NCBI GenBank assembly: GCA_037389465.1
Contig: JAZARR010000234.1
Span: 806,001 to 870,000 of the forward strand
Direction of reading: 5' to 3'
Length of the DNA stretch: 64,000 nt
Origin: Baylisascaris procyonis
Taxonomy: Eukaryota; Nematoda; Chromadorea; Rhabditida; Ascarididae
Under the pieces are notes generated by a model. The model searched no databases. It worked only from the letters and a program-made list of their open reading frames with translations, and was not told the DNA's origin. The position numbers were made by a program, and so were the translations under genes. Every line of letters starts with the position of its first letter. Position 1 is the stretch's first letter. Below are positions 1-9,978 of this stretch, in pieces.

Positions 1-408
1 TATTCTGCAAAGACCATATTATGCTTGCTACTTCCTCAGCTATTTTTATTGCTCCTGTTGGATTATCCCTCTTTGATAGAAATATGCTAATGATCCTTGT
101 TTATATAGAACGATTGATGTAAACAGATGTAACGGTATATTTAAAAAAACCACAGTGATAATATATAGAGTTGATGGGGTGGAAAACGGCTATCATTAAA
201 TGTTTGGCTGTTGAAGGTGATAATGTGCGATGTAATTATTGTTTATCACTTTTCTAGAAAGTATGCCTTTGAAAGCGCTTTGATTTCGATTGGGGACGTT
301 TAGTGAAGCTACTTGCCTTTTTAGGGGGGGGGGGAGGGGCAGATATTTGGCTTCCATTTAATACAACAATCATTTTTGTAGGTGTGCTTATAATCGTCAT
401 TGTTTTAG
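1..408 (+). other. Presumed intron of the gamma-SNAP gene, no exon identified
   Basis: No exon could be supported here. The stretch ends in a T-rich acceptor (TTTTAG at 403-408) for the first recognisable gamma-SNAP exon, so at least its 3' part is intron. It includes an 11-G run followed by A and GGGG (324-339). Earlier exons of the gene should lie further left, outside the window. Confidence 0.5.
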
Positions 409-2167
409 GAGACAGGCCGAGTGGGACAACTTACGCTCGCACTCGTTTTGGTGCAGCTGGCGAAAGGTGACTCCATCGCTGCAAGCAAAAGTTTCCAGAA
501 TTCCCTCAGGTGAATTTTTTGCAAGAGAATTTTTAGATTCTGGTTTTAATGTTATGTTTGCTTCTCAGCATTGAGTCGAGTGAGTCTCAAAAAGGTGCTG
601 GTATTATCGTTGAACAGGTTTTGCAAAGAGGATGGTAGTTTTGCTGACAGTTGTTGTTCTTGCAACCAGCCGTCAACGTTTCATGATCGGGGACTTGGAA
701 AATTGCTTCATGATAAGGGTAACTAATGTTATAATATCATTGCTTGAAGGTTTTTTTTTTTGAAAAGTGGCGCAAAGGTCCGTTTATGTGCCAACGGTTT
801 ACGAGAAAATTTCTGACTTGCAACGGGTACAGTGATTTAATATGTATGTTGACAAGATCACAACAGTTTAATAAAGGTTTATCTACCTTGTCGCAGGTGT
901 TTGTCAGTATTGTTATTTATCGATGCTCGCTATTTCTGTAAATGGAAATGCGAATTGCACCCGACTGGTAATTAATTCTTCAAGGTTGCCTAAATAATGA
1001 TATTTTATTGCTCTCTACAGATGCGATGGATTGGAATATTCTGAGGAAGCGCGTATTTGCAGTTCTTTAATTACTATTTACGAATCGGGTGATAATAGTG
1101 CTTTCCAACAACTTCTTCAACGACCTATTCTGCGGGCTATGGATAATGAGGTTAGTTGGTCCATTCTGTTCGGGATTCATAGAAAGCATCAATGACTTAG
1201 TGGTGACGGGTGGGAAGGGGGTACGGTAGGAAATTGCAGAGCAGCTTGTCGTTCATGGGAGCCCAAGGACTTTCAGGAACACCGAAAACTTGGAACAACC
1301 TCGTAGTTGGGTCGGGATGCTTCGAGTTTGTATGATGAATATTAGCTTGAAATTTTATATGGGTATCTTTAAATATTTTTGCAGATGCAAATTCGTAAAA
1401 ATATTTAAAAATTATGTTGCTTAAAACTTTTTAATTATTGTGGTGTTACGGTTGGGCTTGAAGCCATAATGTGGTCATCAAGCTGTAGAGTATCTGTTAG
1501 GGTTTCTGAAAAGAGTGGAGAGTGATGCCATACTTTACTGAGTATAAAAGCTGTATCGTTAAATGTTTACATTATGGTACTGAGGTGACTTTGGGTATTT
1601 TTTTACGGTCGTCTGATTTTTTGTTTTTACATGTGTTGATCTTAGCTTATGGCAATGAATATATATTTATATATAGAAGTATTTTATAAAACACTGAAAA
1701 GTTTGCAAGTAGATAGCATAAAAGTTTTGCAGTAAACATTGTTTTTGACTTTCTCTCCCCCCCCCCCAATATTTTCATAGTGGAAAATAAAAAAGGGCAT
1801 GTTCTTTGCAACTTACTATCATTAAGGCGATAACGAATATTCGAACAAGTTTATTGCATTTTTTGACGTGGTTTGGATATATTCCTCTGTAAATTTCAGG
1901 TCGGTCCACCAATACCTAAATTATGTTACCAAAATGCTCAATGATGATCCAAAAGACACGAGAATCGATAGACTAGGTAGAATGGGAAATTTGAGTGTTT
2001 TTGCGGTTGTGATGTTCGATAGTTTGCTGTACCTTGATATGAACTGCTAGATGATGAAGTACTGCTTATTATTTCAGTATTTACGACTGATGAAGAAACT
2101 AAAAGCACCTGAAGTGGAAGGTGGCATCGATGGTGGATTAATAGACGATGATGAAGATTTGCGATAG
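409..2167 (+). CDS. NAPG: Gamma-SNAP (NSF attachment protein gamma), C-terminal part
   Basis: SNAP proteins bind SNARE bundles on the cytosolic face of membranes and recruit the ATPase NSF, which takes the complexes apart after fusion. Three exons join in frame: 409-509 (ends phase 2), 1021-1150 (starts by completing Arg, ends phase 0) and 2078-2167 (stop TAG at 2165-2167), giving 106 residues. Family members are about 310 residues, so roughly the last third is present and the start lies left of the window. Diagnostic features are the helical segment around GQLTLALVLVQLAKGD, the block DGLEYSEEARICSSLI, the motif ending in RAMDNE directly spliced to YLRLMKKLKAPEVEGG (vertebrate gamma-SNAP has a MDNDYAKL-type motif here), and an acidic tail ending DDDEDLR. 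Donors are GTGAAT and GTTAGT. The family call rests on remembered similarity, including exon-junction continuity, not on a search. Confidence 0.8.
1757..1767. repeat. Poly-C tract (11 C)
   Basis: Uninterrupted run of 11 C in the last gamma-SNAP intron. Similar G or C runs of 10-12 occur at 324-339, 3582-3594 and 11471-11482, so such tracts recur in the non-coding DNA of this window. Confidence 0.9.
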
Positions 2168-3581
2168 ATTGCAAGGATATGCGTTATCTCCGATCAGCAT
2201 TCCAATCAAGTATAGTATTCTTAGAAATACTTTTTTTCTATATGATGCAGCAAATGTGATGATATGTTAATGTGTTGGTAGAGTGCAATATGTTTTTTAA
2301 AGGCTTTCATTGATTAGCTGAAGCTGGTGTAATGGGAATTGACTAAGTGCATTCGATATAATCTTCACTAAGACAATTTTTTAAGAACAGATTCAATGCA
2401 TTTCTTTGTTTTTCTTGATAGGTTTCTATTGGTGAATATGGAATTTATTACGGAGGTTCGATGTATCGGTTTCTTATGGCCTAAATGCATTTGTTCGGTT
2501 TCTTGATAATGTACTTAGCGACTATGCATAGGGTGTTTGACGGTTGTTTCAAAGAACCGTTATGTTGTTTTTCGTAAATCGGTTCGCAGAATAGAGCCAA
2601 AATTCCCCATCGTGCGCGACCTAAACCAAAAACCGACCGGGTAAAGTGTATCCTTCTTTCAGTGCTGATCAATCAGGTTACAGGAGATCTTACTGTGGTG
2701 AACTCTAAACTCGCCAAATGTGTGGGTCTATTTTCGGTGTTTCCCAAGTTCTATGCAGTAGTTTCAATTCGGGACAGATAGATGGAAAACATATAAATAC
2801 CCCCAGGAAAGTTACCACAATGGAGCGCTTTTATAATCGATTTTCTAAAATACGAAAAATGCAAAACACATCTCGGGAAAATGAGGTCCGAATTGATCAG
2901 TTACACTTAACATAAGTATCCATTCATAAATGTAAAGTCCTGTATCATTCATGTGTTCCAGTTTGTATTGAAACTTAGAATATATCGTCATAAATAAGCA
3001 TCCTACCAATTGTATGAAGCAATCCGATTTCCAAACAACGTGGCACAGACATCAGCATGAAAAGGCGAAAATCTTTTCCCTGCGGAGAAAAGATGGGGCA
3101 ATGAGTGGGGGAAACTGTCCAGGGGTGAGGAAATGGAAGTCCCTGGGAAACTGAGAATGCCGTTCTAAAGCCAACCGGGTGTCAATTGAGATGTAATTAG
3201 ATGTGCCACATTTTACCACTCTTAGGTTAAATCACCAGACGGGCAGGGAGACATACATCTTTATGAAAACCACATCCCAGGGGTAACGTGCTTCGGAAAG
3301 ACTGGCGGAAGTGACGAGTTTAAAATAGAAAAGAAGGAGAACAAGAATAGTAGCGGTCATGAGGAATGGAAACATGGGAATACAGACATATATATGCGAA
3401 AGTAAGGTGGATAAAATGAACGTTACAATTTTCGAATAACGAATATCGTCGCTAAGTTGCACTACTCTAAGTGCCGCTCAAAACACAAATTGCCGACTAT
3501 AATCCAAATTGGAACAGTACGGAAAGCAGGTGGATTAAGCACATCAGTCAGTTCGATTCACTAACATCCTTGCAATCTGAA

Positions 3582-3594
3582 GGAGGGGGGGGGG
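3582..3594. repeat. G-rich homopolymer tract
   Basis: GG-A followed by a run of 10 G. Simple-sequence tract in intergenic DNA; no function implied. Confidence 0.85.
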
Positions 3595-5179
3595 TGTGAA
3601 ACCTTATGTACAATATATACTTGTATAAGAGAAAATACTCTCGAATGGAATCCTAGAAAAACCTTTTAAAGTTCTGAAAGATAAGCAAAGATCGAACTAT
3701 ACTCTATGATACCGCAGAGGTTTTGCATCAAAAAAAAGATGCTGTTTTCCCATAGTTTGACTGCAACGCTGAAATGAGCTTAGTATTTCTTTATAAAAAA
3801 AATGATTCACGGATTCATAGAGGTCGATTTTTGTAATCTCACATCTTCTAAGACTACGGCGACTAGATCTGAGGGTTCAGAGCACCAGCCTTCTCATTTC
3901 AGGACTGATTATGGAGAAACTTGCTGTTAGAGGTTTTCCAATCGTTCGATGAAAACATCGAGCATTTTGTTGTTCCAATTAACTCTTTTCAAATTATATG
4001 CGTCTTGAAACGAAAGCTTGCATTGTTGCCTTTTGCAGCGCAAAATTACTCAAGTGTGCTGCATATTACTGTTGCATTAGTGGGGTGAAATTTTTTCCGA
4101 TATACGTGGATGTTTTGCAGAATTATTCTGAGGATTTTTAAAAATTTTTCCCATTGTATTATTGCAGGGTTTCTTCCTATCTTTATTGCTCATATCCATT
4201 TATCTTTGCATATGTTTTTTTCTGATTAAGAACGCTCGAGAAGAAATAAGGGGGCATGCCATTGAAATGAAACTCTGGTCTTTATGATTGGGGGAATTGG
4301 GGAAGGTCTATGCCTTCCTAAAATAGGAAGAGAGCAGAAAAATTGTGCTATTTCCAATCCATATAACTACTGTGCCGAAGAGAGCATTTATATTTCTTAT
4401 AAATTAGCGGTCTTCAGAGCTGTTTTTTAGCGCTCCCAGGAGCAGCTGTTATGCGACGTCTCAGTGATTCACTGATAACCACAAAGCCGGATGCCCGAAG
4501 CCATTGTTCATCTTCCAGTTATCCACACCACTAGAAGCTAGAAAATTTGGTTCAATCTCCTTAAGCTTTAATTTATTCCTGTCAAAACTATTGCGCTAAG
4601 AGGCATCCTCGTGAAAGAAGGGGAGAGGGATGAGGAGATAGGGTCTCGAATCGAGCCCTGTGCGCTTAGCCTATTCATGCCTTGTAACTGTGAAGAGTTT
4701 TATGCGATCAGTTTACAAGCCTACAAATATACCTTGCTTATTGGTAGTTGCATTTTATTCCATTCTTCCTCTCTGTCCTTCATCGTTTCACATGTTATAA
4801 TTGTTTGCATTCTCGTTATGGAATTTGGTCGTGCATTGCTTTTGCCTTTAAGCGTTACATGTTTGTCAAGGTTTCTGAAGCACTTACCCTGCGAATCGGT
4901 GGTTGTTGAGTAGCCTTAAAATAAGCTGCCAACCCAACATGGTCAGTTGCTTTTGTCCACCCAAAAATGCTGTGATATAAAGCAATCCTGTTGCATTAAA
5001 CAACGATCTTTACCCAAAAATGGATATGCCACTTATCGTAGAAAGTATTATTAGCATATTTGGGAATTGGAAATTCATCAACTTCCTATTTGTCATCATC
5101 ATTCGAGAGCAAATTTGCATTTCTATGTGACTGCTATTTGATAAAGAACTTCTTAATACTATACCTTATTGATTAGAAT

Positions 5180-5214
5180 ATCCCACATTGCATCTGGGAA
5201 GTGCAATGTGGGAT
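5180..5214 (+). other. Perfect 13-bp inverted repeat (hairpin) followed by a T run
   Basis: The arms ATCCCACATTGCA (5180-5192) and TGCAATGTGGGAT (5202-5214) are perfect reverse complements around a 9-base loop. After one mismatch, two more A-T pairs extend the stem. The T that ends the right arm begins a run of 7 T (5214-5220). It lies about 330 bp upstream of the next start codon. It could be a small structured RNA ending at a Pol III-type T run, a cruciform or protein-binding dyad, or the trace of a small inverted-repeat element. It is too short a stem for a typical pre-miRNA. Confidence 0.6.
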
Positions 5215-5545
5215 TTTTTTGCAGCTCTGATTTTTGAACATGAACGCATGCATTATGATGCATTTTTTTAAACCTTAAACAAAGGGGAAGAGCTACTTCT
5301 ATATAGGACTTGACGGTTTCATATCCTCAGCGGAAATGGTTGTTGAAGTGCGTCCATGATTGGAACCATCTATAGATGTTGTTTATACAATTGCTATTCG
5401 TAGTTGTTGATATGTTTATAGATGTGAAACATTTGATGTGTTAATGAACGGTCGTATAGTTTAGAAGTTATTGCATACTGAAGCGCTTTTAATTATTCGT
5501 ATTGAGGTGGTCTAATCGCGTCTACTTATCGAAGAAGTAGTAGAG

Positions 5546-8377
5546 ATGTCATTGGCGATGCGCACAATTCCACGACCATTCGCCGTTTTGCGAATAGGGT
5601 CACGAAAGTTAGCAACACAAAGTGCACAAGTTCCAACAGATGCCGCCGGTAAAACACCACCAAGTCTCGAAGAATTCGACCCCTTGAATCCTGGAGAGTG
5701 GCAACTTGGTGTAAGATTTTTAGACGTATTCGACCATCTCTAATGAGGTGTTTTGACGAAAATAAGCACTATGAATGGGCATTATGCTCCAGAAATAAAC
5801 GTACAATGCATTTTGACGTCATCGGCCTCGGCGAAAGCGTGGAGTATGAGAATACATTAAATTACAAGGCAGCGGGCATATTTTTTGTAGATTAGTTTGT
5901 TGCTTGAAAAAGAACTTGGAAATACAATTGTTGTCGTTTTCCGAAGGAATATTTTCCATATCCATTGTAGTAAAGGGAGGTCATTTTGACTTATCTAGGC
6001 ATCATCTTCCAGGGCAATTACATCGTAACAAGAGTTGTGAGACCTGAATTTTTTGGCATGCAGTACTCAAAAACTTAATGCTATTCGTGTCAATGTTATA
6101 GTGTGCATGGCTGCGTGACCAGTTCACAGACAGGTCGAGAAGAGGAGTATGTTTCTGCGTGATAACGATCCTTTTTCTTCGAGGAAATTTTTTCGTAAAC
6201 ATTTGGCGTGATCTGGTCGTACTTGTTGTTCTCCTCTCTCTCTATTCTCCTCCCCTCCCCTGAAACATACAAATGCAGGAGGTCTGGGTTAAGTCCACTT
6301 CATCCAAAAAGTTTCCTCGGTTTCCTCTTCTGACTCAGCGGTCTCACAGCGCCATGGAAGGTGGCTATAAATCAGATTTTGCTTTTGATTTTTTAACACC
6401 GAACACTGCCAAAAAGACCAAATTTTTGAGACTTCACAGCGGTCCTGCGATATTATGAAGCCTCAAAATCCTCTTCTATCTTTTCTTTGGAACCGATTGA
6501 GGTAGATGTTGATCCTCGTGATGCGAAAAACCTCTGACAAAGTCCATGCGCAGTTGTGGCGGGGAGCGTCCTACTTGTACGCATTTCATTTTCGGTGCGG
6601 TTCATACGCTTAAACTCTTTTTATGTGCTGTGGAGGAAATTTATGCTTGTTTGCGCAGTGCTGATTCATTCAGTTGGCCGTGCCTGTAGTTATATTACAT
6701 CGTAGGGGATGCAAGCTTCCTTCGGTTCGTCGGCATCATCGAAGGGTGTATTGTTTTTTCTTCTTGATTATTAAATGGGTACCTGGATGCTTTTTTACTT
6801 AGTATTTTAACTCCTTTGAGTATGCGTTGGCCGTAATGATACCTTTTAGCATTCTCTGCTCGAGTGGGTTTTATTATTGCTCTACTGTGGATGATCAGAC
6901 ATATAAATTGCATTTTTCATAGTTTCCCACAGCTTGAAGAAGGCTCATATTTCAGTAATCCTAACTGATATTTGTGTATATTCACGCTCTTTCCGGTAGT
7001 ATTGTAGCTCTATTCGGCTACTGTAAGCAGGTAATGGGTTAGAATGCTCGCCTATTTTAATTCTTGAATGACTATTTTTAAAGCCATTGCTATGTGAACA
7101 GTTTTCTGACTGTAATAGTGAATCAATTTTAGGCAGCCGGTAAAATTTTGCCTCGTCTTCCGGAAGGCACTAAGTGTGGAAAACTCGTTATGGGAAAATA
7201 CGGTCTCTACGATCCAAAATTGAGAAAACAAGTGGAGCTGTATTCGGTTAGTGGCATTTTTTCAAAACATTTTCATTATTCCATTTTGTTAACCACTGCG
7301 TGGAATTTGATTACGTCACTATTGGATCGCTGTTGGGAGGTCTATTTCTACCGATTTTCTGTGCTTTATTTTCTCTTTTCTCTGTCATTATTTAAGACAC
7401 CTTAAAATTTTGGCTTTAATAAAGTTCTGACCTTCTCTATCATGTCACTTATCGATGGCAAATGGGAAATTGCTGAGAGGGTTTTACTCAGAGTCCTCAG
7501 TTGCTTTGCTCCAACCATTGCGAATAAGTTCGCATTAGTAGGTCATATTCATTATTTCTGTCTGAACTTAGGTAGTGACCGTTGAGATATTTTGATTCAC
7601 TGTTAAGTGGACTTTGTCCACTAAATATTTTTCATAGACGACCTCAGATATGTCAGCTTATATGAGCACTTCATAATAGTGGTTTTAATCTTGAGTTACA
7701 TGTTAGAAGTTAGATGGGTAAATATTATTGGTTATTGTTTAGTGACAATAGTGAGAGTGAAGAATTGGCTAAATGATGGGGAGAGCAAATAGAAAACTGT
7801 TTTATCCCTTTTTTCGCATGGGAAGCAAAATATTTGCATAAAGTGTGCTTGTGATTGAAAGATAATTCATCCTTCGATTTTGAAGAGATTAGAAGGTGAG
7901 ATCTTTTACCGAGTCTCTCCGATCGAGTTTTTGGAGATTTTAGGTAGACTTGTAGGATGTTTTTCTGCGGTATTTATGGACAATATTTCTCCGATGTAAG
8001 AGCTTTTATAAGACGTATAAGGATTTTTTTACACTTTTTGGTGGATATAACCTTTTTTTTATTTTTTTATTTTTTGTTCTTTCAATATCGGGTTTATAAT
8101 TCGATATCTTTTTCCCAAAGATTTTTCACCCTTATTTATATCCACTTGTAAGATCTGTAGAGGTTTGCATTTATTGAAGCGAAGTAATATATTGCAGCAA
8201 GCTCTACTAAATGGTGCGAAAAGCGAAGAAGCACGACCATTTGATCGCAGACTCACTATGGTTGCGAAGATGTTGGGTATTACATCGCTTATTATTGGGT
8301 TCTGGAATCTTTTTGTACTTTTCCATGGCAAGCTGATTTGGCCTTATGCACATCACAAGGCTCCTGGACAAGAATGA
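5546..8377 (+). CDS. Unrecognised mitochondrial-type single-pass membrane protein, 3 exons
   Basis: Exons 5546-5710, 7133-7246 and 8198-8377 (TGA at 8375-8377) are all phase 0 and join to 152 residues. Donors are GTAAGA and GTTAGT; acceptors are TTTTAG and TTGCAG. Residues 1-31 have six basic residues (R6, R10, R16, R20, K21 and neighbours) and no acidic one, typical of a matrix-targeting presequence. The middle is soluble and basic (around PRLPEGTKCGKLVMGKYG, in exon 2). Residues 118-135 form one hydrophobic helix (MLGITSLIIGFWNLFVLF), and a short polar tail ends in PGQE. Size and layout resemble accessory subunits of respiratory complexes or small inner-membrane proteins, but I do not recognise the family and assign no function. 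The start is chosen as the first ATG of the presequence-like frame. Gene structure is well supported; function is open. Confidence 0.75.
5711..7132 (+). other. Intron 1 of the mitochondrial-type gene
   Basis: 1,422 bp between donor GTAAGA and acceptor TTTTAG. A CT-rich stretch lies at about 6225-6260. No internal exon in a compatible phase was convincing. Confidence 0.65.
7247..8197 (+). other. Intron 2 of the mitochondrial-type gene
   Basis: 951 bp, T-rich towards the 3' end (8050-8090). It contains a small perfect dyad AGTGGAC-TTT-GTCCACT at 7606-7622. Nothing coding seen. Confidence 0.65.
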
Positions 8378-8623
8378 TAGAGATATTCTTTAGTAGTTCG
8401 CTTTTTTCAGCGCATCTGCAGTATTTCTTGACATTTTTCTGATGAATGATGTTTTTTCTTCATGGTGGTTTTGGGTGTGATCTTTGTTAATAGTCTTTAT
8501 TGCAGTGCATACCGTATACTACAGTAACCCTGCGATCATGGTAGACGCAAACTTGTACCTTAGTTGAAGCGAATACCTCAGTGATAACAATGTTTGTGGT
8601 GATTTTTTTCTTTGTAGCATGAG

Positions 8624-8629
8624 AATAAA
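8624..8629 (+). terminator. Candidate polyadenylation signal AATAAA
   Basis: AATAAA 247 bases after the stop codon of the mitochondrial-type gene. A second AATAAA is at 8891-8896. Either could serve that gene; the choice is not determined by the sequence. Confidence 0.4.
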
Positions 8630-9956
8630 GTTGTTTGCAGAGTTTCTTGTGGATGAACGAGAGCTGTGGTATCAACCACAAACAAGAATATTTTATATCG
8701 AATTGAAATGTTTTGTATGAGACCATTTTATGGTTGATTTTTTGTGAAAGATGGTAAATTGAAGGAGCTCGATCCATGCCAAGCTTGCCTTTCATATTGT
8801 TACGCCTTTTAGGGCGCTGCTAGGCAATATTTGCCTGCTCGGATCGGTTTCGAAATCCAGCGAAGCTCGGGTCACGAAATGATCTCATGAAATAAACCAA
8901 AGAATTGCCTCCTTTTTCATCACTTTTTTCATTTTTCGAAAAAATTTTGATTAGTGAAAATGTCTATAAGTTTGACTACATCTTGCGCATGGCCAAGATC
9001 TCATTCGCAAGCCAAGTCAAGAAGCAAACGGTGTTCGTACCTGCTGCTGAAAGTTAGGTATAGCAGTGGATTTTCATTTAATGAGCTGATTTTCATCATG
9101 GCCTTTTTAGCGTACCTGTTTCTTTTATTGTGAAGGATGTTAGGATGCGGTTTAAATGCAATTTGGTTGCCTCATTTTTATGCGCTTTAAAGGTTTTCCT
9201 TCGCAGAATTCATGATTACCACGTCCATCCTAACGATATGTTCACTTGTCTATCCGGTAACCTAAAACTTGAAAGCCTGTATTATAACTTGTCAGGCTTG
9301 AAACCTGGAAGTCGAAAGTCCAGTGACGTGAAGACCAGAGAAATTTGTATTACAAGACGCGCTCTATGTAATCGACACCGTGGAATGCCGAGTAGACGCG
9401 CTTTCAAGTGATCCGCTGTCTCTATACAGTCGCTCGACTTGCCGCAGTTGCTGCAATTCGGAGCGATAAAAATGGAAAGGGACCAAGTTGCATTAGGCTA
9501 GAGCAGACATCAATGAGCGACCTTGAACACGTGGGTCACGGTTCAGAGAGGTTTCTCTATGCATGAAAGAGCAAACTGGCACATTGTGGCAGCATGTTCG
9601 TTGTAATCGGTCTTTCTTTTATGCAATGTTTTTCCATTATCGTTCAGTTATCATGCGTTCCCCGTCAGTGACTGTTCGTACTGGGAATTCTTGTTTTTAA
9701 ATATTCCATCTCACTTTTGCGGCTCTTTGCGACCGGACGCTTTCCCTATCGAAACGGACGCATTCTGTTGAGATATCGATAACCAGAACTTCCTTAAAAC
9801 GTCGATTAAATGGCTTTTATTGACGCCGTTATATGACGATTTAGAAAAAGATGGGTCTACCAGGTGGTTTTAAAAACACCAGTGTACCTGCGAAATGAGG
9901 TTTTAGCAACGGAAGGGGCTTTCCATATGACGGTTTAGCGAAAAACAGTTTGAAGT

Positions 9957-9964
9957 TTTTGCAG
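9957..9964 (+). promoter_or_regulatory. Splice acceptor 14 bases before the AKTIP start, possible trans-splice site
   Basis: TTTTGCAG ends at 9964 and the start ATG follows at 9979. A strong acceptor so close to the start is the usual place for spliced-leader addition in nematodes. It could equally be the acceptor of a cis intron in the 5' UTR. No spliced-leader gene is in the window. Confidence 0.5.
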
Positions 9965-9978
9965 GAGTTATTTGAACA

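Larger units (their letters stand above)
2168..5545. other. Intergenic region between gamma-SNAP and the mitochondrial-type gene
   Basis: 3.4 kb with no ORF that looks coding. The open frames present (for example 2718-2915, 3232-3462 minus, 4611-4913) have unbiased composition and no family-like motifs. It contains a G-rich tract at 3582-3594 and a perfect hairpin at 5180-5214. The promoter of the downstream gene should lie near the right end, but I see no TATA-like element that stands out from the AT-rich background. Confidence 0.6.
8378..9964. other. 3' UTR and intergenic region before AKTIP
   Basis: 1.6 kb. It contains two AATAAA hexamers (8624, 8891) and no ORF with recognisable content. 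The 93-codon open frame at 9130-9411 shows no family features and no splice-site logic. Confidence 0.55.

Noticed and set aside
1938..2174. 78-codon minus-strand open frame over the last gamma-SNAP exon
   Set aside because: It is the antisense shadow of the gamma-SNAP C-terminal exon; the serine-rich product reflects the acidic codons on the sense strand.
4611..4913. 100-codon open frame in the first intergenic region
   Set aside because: Isolated, with no splice logic, no family features and a hydrophobic AT-rich composition typical of chance frames in this DNA.
5180..5220. Bacterial rho-independent terminator
   Set aside because: Stem-loop plus T run fits the shape, but the surrounding genes have introns, so the bacterial mechanism does not apply.
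9130..9411. 93-codon open frame upstream of AKTIP
   Set aside because: No recognisable motif and no matching splice sites; the length is within chance expectation for the window.
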